In this document: in pieces, positions 1 to 5,334 of the stretch | Position numbering within the stretch: the first letter of the stretch is position 1 | Layout of the letters: the number at the start of each line of letters is the position of its first letter | Assembly: GCA_025355595.1 (NCBI GenBank) | Contig: JANXZI010000030.1 | Coordinates: forward strand, 1 to 6,198 | Direction: 5' to 3' | Source: Spartobacteria bacterium | Lineage (GTDB): Bacteria; Verrucomicrobiota; Verrucomicrobiia; Chthoniobacterales; Chthoniobacteraceae | Length of the DNA: 6,198 bases | Program-made: the position numbers and the translations under genes | The notes under the pieces: generated by a model | What the model was told of the DNA's origin: nothing | What the model saw: only the letters and a program-made list of their open reading frames with translations | Databases searched by the model: none

Positions 1-47
1 TGCGGTTCGGACCGCACTCGGCGAGGTATTGCTCGAATTTTGCGCGG
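1..47. repeat. Left arm of a perfect 47-bp inverted repeat at the window edge
   Basis: Bases 1-47 are exactly the reverse complement of 256-302. The match ends at base 48 (g, where c would be needed to pair with a255). The arm starts at the window edge, so its true length may be greater. Its right end coincides with the point where recognisable DUF5069 protein begins, which suggests this arm is the foreign copy. Confidence 0.93.
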
Positions 48-370
48 GCTCCTTCCACTACGCTTGCCCGAACGACCAGCGCATCCTCACCTTCCTCGGC
101 ATTGACGCCGACGCGCTTCGCACCGAGGTCGCGAACGGCAAGGGCGACGGCGAACTCCTCGCGTGGATCACTTTGAACCAGCGCGAGCGGCACACTCCCG
201 ACGAAATCGAGGCGTGGAGCGGGGCGATGGACAAGCGCACGCCCTCGCCGGAAGACCGCGCAAAATTCGAGCAATACCTCGCCGAGTGCGGTCCGAACCG
301 CAGCGACATCCGGCGCTGGCCCGACCTGCTCGATCTCGACGACTTCGTATCGTACGGCGGCAAAGCCTGA
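2..370 (+). CDS. DUF5069 domain protein, 5'-partial, with a chimeric start
   Basis: The reading frame is open from the left edge to the TGA at 368-370. From about position 48 the product matches DUF5069 as I know it: a FHYACPNDQR block, then FLGIDADALR, a KGDGELLAWI helix, and the C-terminal WPDLLDLDDF that is characteristic of the family. DUF5069 proteins are small (roughly 130-160 aa), soluble and of unknown function; there is no signal peptide or membrane segment. The family normally has 30-40 more residues before the HYxCPxDQR block. Here the codons upstream of about position 47 come from the reverse complement of 256-302 of the same gene, so the residues before the AGSFHY stretch are probably not real protein. 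A TTG at 29 lies inside this foreign segment and should not be taken as the start. The native N-terminus is missing from the window. Family call fairly sure, function unknown. Confidence 0.8.
   Translation, partial: AVRTALGEVLLEFCAGSFHYACPNDQRILTFLGIDADALRTEVANGKGDGELLAWITLNQRERHTPDEIEAWSGAMDKRTPSPEDRAKFEQYLAECGPNRSDIRRWPDLLDLDDFVSYGGKA
256..302. repeat. Right arm of the 47-bp inverted repeat, native copy inside the DUF5069 gene
   Basis: This is the reverse complement of 1-47, separated from it by 208 nt. In the sense direction it encodes residues that fit the DUF5069 C-terminal half (RAKFEQYLAECGPNR), so this copy is the genuine one and the copy at 1-47 is derived from it. Confidence 0.93.
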
Positions 371-391
371 GCGCTACGCACATCCCCCGCC

Positions 392-469
392 ATGCGTAAA
401 TATCGCGTCGGCATCATCGGCTGGACGCTGTTTACGGGGGGGCGGGAGCCCGCGTCGGCGCTCTGCTGA
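392..469 (+). pseudogene. Truncated N-terminus of a Gfo/Idh/MocA-type oxidoreductase
   Basis: An ATG 21 nt after the DUF5069 stop opens a 25-codon frame starting MRKYRVGIIGWT. That is the usual opening of a Gfo/Idh/MocA NAD(P)-dependent sugar dehydrogenase, with a basic start, a YRVGIIG first beta strand and the beginning of the glycine-rich nucleotide loop. After about codon 12 the expected loop (such as GRGNYGHG) is absent. The frame runs into a G-rich run and palindromic DNA and stops at TGA 467-469. No other part of such an enzyme (about 350 aa) follows in any frame. No clear Shine-Dalgarno sequence precedes it. I read it as the remnant of a deleted or interrupted gene. With only about 12 informative residues, a chance resemblance cannot be excluded. 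Confidence 0.45.
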
Positions 470-476
470 GCGCGCC
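442..476. repeat. Tandem GC-rich palindromes, REP-like element
   Basis: Two adjacent hairpins are visible. The first is GCGGG-AG-CCCGC at 442-453. The second is GGCG+CTC at 457-463 pairing across TGCT with GAG+CGCC in 468-476, leaving a 2-nt bulge. A run of seven G (436-442) lies just upstream. Short double palindromes of this kind are typical of bacterial intergenic REP-like repeats. Only one copy is in the window, so repeat-family membership is an inference. The element sits exactly where the oxidoreductase remnant loses its similarity. Confidence 0.45.
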
Positions 477-507
477 TACGATTCGCTTGCCACTTGCTTG
501 TGCGGCG

Positions 508-551
508 GCGAAGGCGCAGCTTCTGCGCTGCATAGCCCTTCTGCCTTTCGC
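508..551. other. Structured intergenic DNA upstream of the Tat-protein gene
   Basis: A perfect 6-bp stem GCGCAG/CTGCGC with loop CTT lies at 514-528. An outer imperfect pairing joins GCGAAGGC (508-515) with the reverse complement in 543-551, with one unpaired base; the two stems are mutually exclusive at their edges. The position, 50-90 nt before the start at 600, would allow a role in the 5' untranslated region, or the sequence may be more palindromic repeat. No convincing -35/-10 pair was seen in 480-586. Confidence 0.35.
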
Positions 552-586
552 GACAGATCGTGCTCCAAACCCTTAACCCCTCACTT

Positions 587-590
587 GGAG
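587..590 (+). promoter_or_regulatory. Shine-Dalgarno sequence that fixes the start at 600
   Basis: GGAG lies 9 nt before the ATG at 600. This decides against the in-frame upstream start near 498, which would add 34 residues unlike a signal peptide and would bury the twin-arginine motif. Confidence 0.7.
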
Positions 591-599
591 ATCACGCAC

Positions 600-2156
600 A
601 TGAAAACGCAGCAATCAGCAACCACCCGCCGGGAGTTTCTCTCGGATGTCGGACGCGGCATGGTCACCGCCGCCGTCGGCTACGGCATGGCATCGGAACT
701 CGGCCTCGCGGCTGCGCTCGGCGACGAACCGGCGCGGCTCGACTTCGGCGCGATGGAGCCGCTCGTGAGGATGATGCAGGAGACACCGGTCGCAAAGTTG
801 CTGCCGGTGCTCATGGAGAAATTGCGCGGCGGCACCGAGCTGCGGCAGCTCGTGGCGGCGGGCGCGCTGGCAAATGCGCGGACCTTCGGCGGCGAGGATT
901 ACATCGGTTTTCACACGATCATGGCGCTCGCGCCGTCGTTCCACATTTCGCAGGAGATGCCGGCGGAGCAGCAGGCGCTGCCGGTTTTCAAGGTGCTGTA
1001 TCGCAATACGAATCGCATCCAGGAATCCGGCGGCGGAAAGCGCGAGGTGTTGCATCCGGTCGTCGCGACGACGACGGCGGTTCCCGCGAATCCGGGCGAG
1101 TGGCTGCGCGATGCGGTGCGCAGCAAGGATATGGCTCGCGCGGAGTCGGCGTTCGCCGCGGTGGCGACCACGCCGGAGGATGCGTTCAATGCGCTGCTCC
1201 ACGAGGTGCATGACGACACGGAGGTGCATCGCACGGTGCTGCCGTATCGCGCGTGGGATCTCATGGGGCTCATCGGCCGTGAACATGCGACGACGCTGCT
1301 GCGCCAGTCGGTGCGCTATTGCGTGAAGTCGGAGCAATCGTATGTCCGCAACCGCTCCCGCGATCTGCTGGCGAAGCTGCTGGACGAGCACAAACTCCTC
1401 GCCGCCACACCCGGCACGCGCACCGCGGAGGACAAGTGGGTGGCGGAATTGAGCGCGGTCATTTTCAAATCCACACCCGAGCAGGCCGCCGCCGCAGCAG
1501 CCGCTGCGCTCGCAGAAGGGATGATGCCGGACACGGTCGGCGAGGCCATCTCGCTCGCGGCGAACCAGCTCATCCTGCGCGATCACGGGCGCACTCCGAA
1601 CATGGAAGTCGCGGGCAAACCGCTCGGCAGCGTGCATGGCGATTCCATCGGCGTGCATGCGTGCGACTCGGCAAACGCGTGGCGCAACATGGCGCGTGTG
1701 ACGAAGCCGCGGAACACTTTTGCCTGCCTCATCCTTGGCGCGTACCAGGTCGCGCTCGACCGCATCGAGCGCGGTGGGGATTTTTTGAAATGGGAGCCGC
1801 TCCCGCTCACCGGTCACGTGAATTCGACGAAGACGACCGATTCGGACGGGCTGCTGCGCGAGCTGGACGACGCGGTGCGCGGCAATCTGCAAGGGCGCGC
1901 GAGTGGCATCACGCAACGCTACGGCCAGCAGGGGCACGAGCCGAGGGCGGTGTTCGAACTGCTGCGGAAATACGCGATCAGCGAGGACGGCGCACTGCAC
2001 GCGGAGAAATATTACCGCACGGTGAGAGAGGAATTTGCCGCGACGCGCCCCGCGTTCCGCTGGCGTCAGCTCTGCGCGCTGGCTCGCGTGACCGCGAGCG
2101 AATATGGCCGGCCCGCGGCGGGCATGGCGGAGGCGGTGGCGCTGCTGAAGGTGTGA
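600..2156 (+). CDS. Tat-signal protein of unknown function, 518 aa
   Basis: I do not recognise a named family beyond the export signal. Residues 8-14 are TTRREFL, a good twin-arginine motif, followed by a moderately hydrophobic alanine/glycine stretch to about residue 40. Export in folded form, often with a cofactor, is therefore likely. The mature part is soluble, apparently mainly helical, with an alanine run at 295-303. Histidines cluster in three places: GFH105 with FH115, H201-E-x-x-H204-D-D with H210, and VH346-G-D with H353-A-C-D. They could ligate a metal, but the first two spacings are not a standard HExxH site (the motif here is HEVH). The gene stands alone on the plus strand, is convergent with the SGNH-like gene 84 nt away, and no intrinsic terminator is obvious between them. 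The long antisense frame across it is a GC shadow. Existence is sure, function unknown; a helical metal-dependent oxidase-like protein is only speculation. Confidence 0.88.
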   Translation: MKTQQSATTRREFLSDVGRGMVTAAVGYGMASELGLAAALGDEPARLDFGAMEPLVRMMQETPVAKLLPVLMEKLRGGTELRQLVAAGALANARTFGGEDYIGFHTIMALAPSFHISQEMPAEQQALPVFKVLYRNTNRIQESGGGKREVLHPVVATTTAVPANPGEWLRDAVRSKDMARAESAFAAVATTPEDAFNALLHEVHDDTEVHRTVLPYRAWDLMGLIGREHATTLLRQSVRYCVKSEQSYVRNRSRDLLAKLLDEHKLLAATPGTRTAEDKWVAELSAVIFKSTPEQAAAAAAAALAEGMMPDTVGEAISLAANQLILRDHGRTPNMEVAGKPLGSVHGDSIGVHACDSANAWRNMARVTKPRNTFACLILGAYQVALDRIERGGDFLKWEPLPLTGHVNSTKTTDSDGLLRELDDAVRGNLQGRASGITQRYGQQGHEPRAVFELLRKYAISEDGALHAEKYYRTVREEFAATRPAFRWRQLCALARVTASEYGRPAAGMAEAVALLKV

Positions 2157-2240
2157 GGTGGTCCCGCGAGCTGTTCGCCGTTTGCTCCGCGCCATCCTAC
2201 CATCTGCGCCCGCCCTGCCGCGAGAGGTTGAAAACCCCGC

Positions 2241-3140
2241 CTACTTTCTCACCCCGCTGAGCGGGTGCGACGTGACCGCGTCCCACGCGAGTTCCTGCAG
2301 CATGCGATTGAGCTTCTCCGCCTCCGGCAGCTTGGCGATAAGCGACGGCACGGGCAGGCCGGCGGGATTCGTGCGGTAGATCACGGCGAAGTGGCAATAC
2401 GCCGCCAGCGCCTTGATGTGCGCCTGCGGATGGCCGAGCACGTCGGTGAAAAGTTCGCTCTGCTCTGTCACGCCGGGCACTTCGCCTTTGATGAGTTTTT
2501 CCCGCAGCGCGAGCACGGCCTGACCGGATGGCACGACGGAGATCACCGTCTTGCCAAATTGCTTGTTCAGCCCGGTGACCAGCTCATCCATGCTCTGAAA
2601 ATATTCCGCGTGCGCCTTGCGCAGTTCGTCCATCGTCTTGCTGTCGCGGGCGACTTCCTTCGGGCGCGTTTTCCACGACGCGACGTCGTCATACGGCAGC
2701 CAGAATTCCTGCACGGTCACGCGGATGTCCGGGTTGTGCTCGAGCTCGAGCTTCGCGAGTTTTTCGATGCCCTCGTCCGGCAGATAAATCGGCGAGAGCG
2801 TGAGCACCTGCACCTTCCCGGTCATGAGCGCGGGCTTCACCGTGTTTTTTTCGTCGGGCAGATTCCAATGCTGGATCGCCTGCGAGCCACCGATGGACTG
2901 GAGACCGAGCTGCTCATGGGCGGAGACTTTTGCGCTCGCGGCTAGCTCCTTGAAAATCGGCGGCAGCCAGTAGTGGAAGCTGTGTCCCGCCGTGAAGATG
3001 CGCTGTCCGGCGATCTGCACTTTGCCCGACGCTTCGTCCGCGCGCACGATGCTGCACGGGATGAAAAGGCACACGACGATTGCTGCGAGGTGGTGGAGGA
3101 AAGTGGACGACAGTGAATTTGAAATGTTTGGAGTGTTCAT
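2241..3140 (-). CDS. Secreted SGNH/GDSL-like hydrolase-fold protein, 299 aa
   Basis: The chosen ATG at 3140 gives a signal peptide: a hydrophobic stretch at residues 14-32 with likely cleavage after VRA34. The longer frame from 3284 adds 48 low-complexity Arg/Ser/Ala residues antisense to the end of the propeller gene and is unlikely. The mature start IFTAGHSFHYW (49-58) sits where SGNH enzymes carry block I; S54 would be the nucleophile, and the usual GDS or GNS is GHS here. IGGSQAIQHW (83-92) follows. Near the C-terminus D233 and H237 in FTDVLGHPQAH, followed by an AAYCHFAVIYR helix, resemble the block V Asp-His pair, although the spacing is one residue longer than DxxH. Family members are esterases, often acting on acylated sugars, but no substrate can be read here. 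It lies 34 nt downstream of the propeller gene and is probably co-transcribed. No clear Shine-Dalgarno sequence was seen. Gene sure, fold likely, activity inferred. Confidence 0.8.
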   Translation of the reverse strand: MNTPNISNSLSSTFLHHLAAIVVCLFIPCSIVRADEASGKVQIAGQRIFTAGHSFHYWLPPIFKELAASAKVSAHEQLGLQSIGGSQAIQHWNLPDEKNTVKPALMTGKVQVLTLSPIYLPDEGIEKLAKLELEHNPDIRVTVQEFWLPYDDVASWKTRPKEVARDSKTMDELRKAHAEYFQSMDELVTGLNKQFGKTVISVVPSGQAVLALREKLIKGEVPGVTEQSELFTDVLGHPQAHIKALAAYCHFAVIYRTNPAGLPVPSLIAKLPEAEKLNRMLQELAWDAVTSHPLSGVRK

Positions 3141-3174
3141 GGTGAAACGGGGATTGTTGGAATGATCAGCGCGC

Positions 3175-4407
3175 CTACTGCGCCATCGCGCCGATGCAAT
3201 AGACCGTGCTCTGCGAGCGCGCGAACCACTGGCCCTGAATCGGGCTGAGGCTCGCGCGGAAGATTTCGCCGCTCTCGTTGCCAACGGAATTTTTCGAGAC
3301 GATCTCGATCGCCTTGCCCGGCTTCACCACGATCACCTCGCCATTTTCCATCTGGAAATAAACGAGGCCGCCGGCGGTGATCGGCGTCGCGCTGACCGCC
3401 GAGCCGAGGCGCTCGGAGAAATGGATCGCGCCCGTCTTTGCGTCGTAGCTCGAGAGCATGCCGCTGAGGCTGGAGATGAGGACAAATTCTCCGACCACCG
3501 CGGGCGTCGGGAGATCGCGGCCGCCGACGCGCTTCGCATTCCACACGCGGTTCGTCTCGCTCACGTCGCCGCTGCCGCCGGGCTTCACCACGTAGGTGTT
3601 CCCCGGCTGGCCGTTCACCACGTAGAGCAGGCCGTGGTCGAGCACCGGGACCGGCTCGCCGCGTCCCGCGTAGCCTTTGCAAAACCACAGGTCCTTGCCC
3701 GTCGCGGGATCGTAGGCATTCACGCCCTGCTCGCCGTTGAGGATCAGTTCGCGGCGCGTTCCGGCACTGATGATCACGGGCGTGGACCAGCCGCCCTTCG
3801 GCTTGTCGTCGCGCTTCGCGGTCCACACCGGTGCGCCGGTCGTCTTGTCGAGCGCGACGAGCGATGAAGCTCCCTCGGCGTCGCAGTTTTGGATCACGAG
3901 TTTGCCATCAATGATCGGCGATGCGCCGATGCCCCACATGCCGGGAAATTCGCCGAGATTGCGCTGCCAGAGCGGCTTTCCGTCCATGGAAAAACAATGG
4001 ATTCCGCCCGGCCCGAAGAACGCAATCACGCGCTCGCCATCCGTCACGCACGTCGGCGTCGCCCAAGTGTTCATCTTGTGAATCTGCTCCTGTTGTGCGC
4101 TCGCGACCTCGCGCTCCCAGAGCACCTTGCCGGTCTTGCGGTCGAGGCAATGCACCCAGCGTTTCGCACCCTTGTCCGTCGCGCTCGTGACGAAAAGCTT
4201 GTCGCCCCAATTCACCACGGACGACTGCCCCTCGCCCTTGAGCTTCGCCTTCCACACGACAGCAGAGGCATCCCACTTCACCGCCATCGCGGATTCTGCC
4301 GAACGCCCGTTGCCCTCCGGCCCGCCGAAGCGCGCCCAATTTTCCTCCGCGCGGAGCGCAGCAGTGGCGGTGAAAATGGCAAGCGAGAGTGCGAGGGAGG
4401 ATTTCAT
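3175..4407 (-). CDS. Secreted PQQ-like (BamB-type) beta-propeller protein, 410 aa
   Basis: Starting at ATG 4407, residues 1-20 (MKSSLALSLAIFTATAALRA) form a clean Sec signal peptide with cleavage before EENWARFGG. The mature start NWARFGGPEGNGRS is the version of W-x-x-x-R/G-G-P-x-x-x-G seen at the head of many planctomycete and verrucomicrobial PQQ-like repeat proteins. Blade signatures recur: LDRKTGKVLW (88-97), SMDGKPLW (140-147), LDKTTGAPVW (186-195), YDPATGKDLW (232-241) and YDAKTGAIHF (321-330). With weaker blades at 51 and 272-290 and the C-terminal strand this gives seven to eight blades. Such propellers usually bind partners or scaffold periplasmic enzymes; quinone binding or catalysis cannot be assumed because no dehydrogenase-type active-site segment is visible. 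It is first in a likely two-gene operon with the SGNH-like gene. In-frame upstream ATGs exist at 4440 and 4515; the latter follows a strong AAGGAG but would bury the signal peptide. Confidence 0.9.
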   Translation of the reverse strand: MKSSLALSLAIFTATAALRAEENWARFGGPEGNGRSAESAMAVKWDASAVVWKAKLKGEGQSSVVNWGDKLFVTSATDKGAKRWVHCLDRKTGKVLWEREVASAQQEQIHKMNTWATPTCVTDGERVIAFFGPGGIHCFSMDGKPLWQRNLGEFPGMWGIGASPIIDGKLVIQNCDAEGASSLVALDKTTGAPVWTAKRDDKPKGGWSTPVIISAGTRRELILNGEQGVNAYDPATGKDLWFCKGYAGRGEPVPVLDHGLLYVVNGQPGNTYVVKPGGSGDVSETNRVWNAKRVGGRDLPTPAVVGEFVLISSLSGMLSSYDAKTGAIHFSERLGSAVSATPITAGGLVYFQMENGEVIVVKPGKAIEIVSKNSVGNESGEIFRASLSPIQGQWFARSQSTVYCIGAMAQ

Positions 4408-4458
4408 GGGAACAGGAGAATTTTGGTGAAAGTTGAGCATCCTGCATGACCCGGAACG

Positions 4459-4488
4459 CCGCGCTTTCCGAGGGAGAAAGTCGCGCGG
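4459..4488 (-). promoter_or_regulatory. Bulged hairpin in the leader of the propeller gene
   Basis: CCGCG+CTTTC (4459-4468) pairs with GAAAG+CGCGG (4476-4480 and 4484-4488). This gives 10 bp with a 3-nt bulge (4481-4483) and a 7-nt loop. It lies between the candidate promoter and the start at 4407. It could be a leader attenuator or an RNA-stability element. There is no T-run after it, so it is not a plain intrinsic terminator. Confidence 0.35.
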
Positions 4489-4518
4489 CACCAGCCACAG
4501 AAAACGGCATGACATTTT

Positions 4519-4524
4519 CTCCTT
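4519..4524 (-). promoter_or_regulatory. Strong Shine-Dalgarno (AAGGAG) before two closely spaced ATGs
   Basis: AAGGAG on the minus strand lies 3 nt before an ATG at 4515, which is in frame with the propeller gene, and 8 nt before an ATG at 4510 in another frame. The 4510 frame reads into the propeller gene as an unrecognised sequence. The signal could serve a leader peptide or an N-terminally extended propeller protein. Neither start gives a better signal peptide than the ATG at 4407, which itself lacks a visible Shine-Dalgarno sequence. Confidence 0.35.
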
Positions 4525-4557
4525 GCCCGATCGCGCCGCCCGTTGGAGTGTGGCCCC

Positions 4558-4588
4558 ATAGAAATTTTGTTGCGCAACAAATTGTCAA
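4558..4588 (-). promoter_or_regulatory. Candidate promoter for the propeller/SGNH operon
   Basis: A perfect TTGACA -35 box (4588-4583) is followed after 19 nt by TTCTAT (4563-4558), a weak -10. The 16-bp palindrome at 4566-4581 fills the spacer, a position where a bound repressor would block RNA polymerase. The -35 is convincing, the -10 is not. Transcription from here would leave a leader of about 140 nt. Confidence 0.35.
4566..4581. promoter_or_regulatory. Perfect 16-bp palindrome, probable operator
   Basis: TTTGTTGCGCAACAAA equals its own reverse complement across 16 bp. Its half-site GCAACAA and its size resemble operators bound by dimeric winged-helix regulators such as the MarR family (family knowledge; the regulator is not in the window). 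It lies inside the spacer of the minus-strand promoter candidate and directly upstream of the -35 of the plus-strand candidate, so one protein could control both directions. Confidence 0.6.
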
Positions 4589-4611
4589 CAAGCATTTCCA
4601 GCATTCAGAAT
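4582..4611 (+). promoter_or_regulatory. Candidate promoter for the small-protein/PIN pair
   Basis: TTGTCA (4582-4587) and CAGAAT (4606-4611) are separated by 18 nt. The -10 matches TATAAT at four of six positions and the -35 matches TTGACA at five of six. The -35 overlaps the minus-strand TTGACA almost completely. The leader to the ATG at 4663 would be about 45 nt. Confidence 0.4.
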
Positions 4612-4613
4612 GC
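4601..4613. promoter_or_regulatory. 13-bp inverted repeat over the plus-strand -10
   Basis: GCATTC-A-GAATGC is a perfect 6-bp inverted repeat with a single central base, covering the candidate -10 box. It differs from the 4566-4581 palindrome. With such a short spacer it is more likely a protein site than an RNA hairpin, possibly for autoregulation of the downstream pair. Confidence 0.4.
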
Positions 4614-4662
4614 AGGCGCAAGTCTTGCTTTCTTAGTGCATCAATCTAAACGAATCAAAAAC

Positions 4663-4851
4663 ATGAACGCTACCCCAACAGCGAGCCAGAAGACCGAGCC
4701 ATCTCCAGATGTGATCGCGGCGATTCTCCGTGAGGTTGATGAAGTTCGTCAGGAAGTCGCAAACTTGACTGAGGAAGAAGGGGCTGAACTCGAAGCATCG
4801 GCGAAGGCCGTTTCTAAAAATGGCCGACAAGTTCTCTGCGCTGGACACTGA
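4663..4851 (+). CDS. Small acidic helical protein, antitoxin-like position, 62 aa
   Basis: I do not recognise a family. The ATG at 4663 is the natural start; the open frame upstream of it runs back through the candidate promoter region. Residues 1-14 are polar and probably disordered (TPTASQKTEPSP). Residues 15-50 (VIAAILREVDEVRQEVANLTEEEGAELEAS and on) form a strongly acidic amphipathic helix or coiled coil. The C-terminus is short and basic to neutral. No ribbon-helix-helix, AbrB or HTH domain is visible, unlike most VapB antitoxins. The last 32 nt overlap the start of the PIN-like gene in another frame, implying co-transcription and translational coupling. No Shine-Dalgarno sequence is apparent. 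An antitoxin or chaperone role for the PIN protein is inferred from size, charge, order and overlap only. Confidence 0.6.
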   Translation: MNATPTASQKTEPSPDVIAAILREVDEVRQEVANLTEEEGAELEASAKAVSKNGRQVLCAGH

Positions 4852-5326
4852 CGTTCTTCTACAATCGGAGGCGGGGGAAAGGATTTGCGGCGAAGCGCAT
4901 CGGGTTTTGCGTGAGGCAGGATTTATTTTCCGCGCCTCACCAACTGTGATCCGATCGCTTGAGCGCCACAGGCGGCGCACAGAATCGGTAAGCGGTGCTT
5001 GGGCTGAAAACATTCTCACCAACCCGAAGCGCCTCGATCTCGTGCTGGACGGATTCGATGACACGCAGCGCCATGTTACGTCCATCCATGTCAACCGCGC
5101 GATCGAGCGGGGCATCCTTCAGGAAAATCAAAGGGGCGATGGCCTCGCGTTGGTTGAAGCGGCTTATCTCGATTGCGTGTTGTTTGTAACAACAAGGCCC
5201 GTTGTTTTGGAGAAACGAGAGAGCCTGACTCTTTGGCTGATTCAGGATTGCGGAATGCAAACGATGTTCATTTTTCATCCGAAGGAAATCGTCACCTTTT
5301 TTCGGACATCAGGAATGATCTCGTAA
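4820..5326 (+). CDS. PIN-like domain protein, possible VapC-type toxin, 168 aa
   Basis: The start LDTDVLL (8-14) matches the first PIN strand with the first catalytic Asp at D9 (D11 next to it). E48 in SPTVIRSLE takes the place of the second acidic residue. GDGLALVEAAYLDCVLFVTT (106-125) looks like the D-x-x-x-x-x-A-x block plus the strand before the last acidic site, giving D107 and perhaps E113. The C-terminal HPKEIVTFF (153-161) resembles the TPEEFL ending of many PIN toxins. PIN domains are Mg-dependent single-strand ribonucleases. Here the usual T-x-D is TTRP, so the fourth acidic position appears lost, and at 168 aa it is longer than typical VapC (about 130-140 aa). The ATG at 4820 overlaps the upstream small gene by 32 nt; GAAGG at 4803-4807 is a distant ribosome site. 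Fold likely, nuclease activity uncertain. Confidence 0.7.
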   Translation: MADKFSALDTDVLLQSEAGERICGEAHRVLREAGFIFRASPTVIRSLERHRRRTESVSGAWAENILTNPKRLDLVLDGFDDTQRHVTSIHVNRAIERGILQENQRGDGLALVEAAYLDCVLFVTTRPVVLEKRESLTLWLIQDCGMQTMFIFHPKEIVTFFRTSGMIS

Positions 5327-5334
5327 TCCACGAG
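5320..5334 (+). other. Short stem-loop at the end of the PIN-like gene
   Basis: CTCGT and ACGAG form a 5-bp stem with loop AATCC, overlapping the TAA stop at 5324-5326. No T-run follows, so it is at best a weak pause or RNA-end structure rather than a confident terminator. Confidence 0.25.

Noticed and set aside
469..479. 11-bp match AGCGCGCCTAC also found at 3168-3178
   Set aside because: One short GC-rich match in 6 kb of GC-rich DNA is expected by chance, and the second copy overlaps the propeller gene's stop codon.
498..599. In-frame upstream extension of the 518-aa Tat protein
   Set aside because: The extra 34 residues look like translated noncoding DNA, and GGAG at 587-590 supports the ATG at 600, which places the twin-arginine motif properly near the N-terminus.
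1485..1515. GCC/GCA-rich run resembling a microsatellite
   Set aside because: It encodes an in-frame alanine stretch in a helical region of the Tat protein and is not a perfect tandem repeat.
615..2195. A 526-codon open frame on the minus strand covering the Tat-protein gene
   Set aside because: It is antisense to a gene with a good signal peptide and ribosome site. Its product is arginine- and histidine-rich low-complexity sequence typical of GC-rich shadow frames.
2157..2240. Possible bidirectional terminator between the convergent genes
   Set aside because: No stem followed by a T-run was found on either strand; only scattered GC-rich partial complementarity.
3141..3284. N-terminal extension of the SGNH-like protein to 3284
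   Set aside because: It would overlap the propeller gene by over 100 nt, adds an Arg/Ser/Ala-rich stretch and hides the signal peptide.
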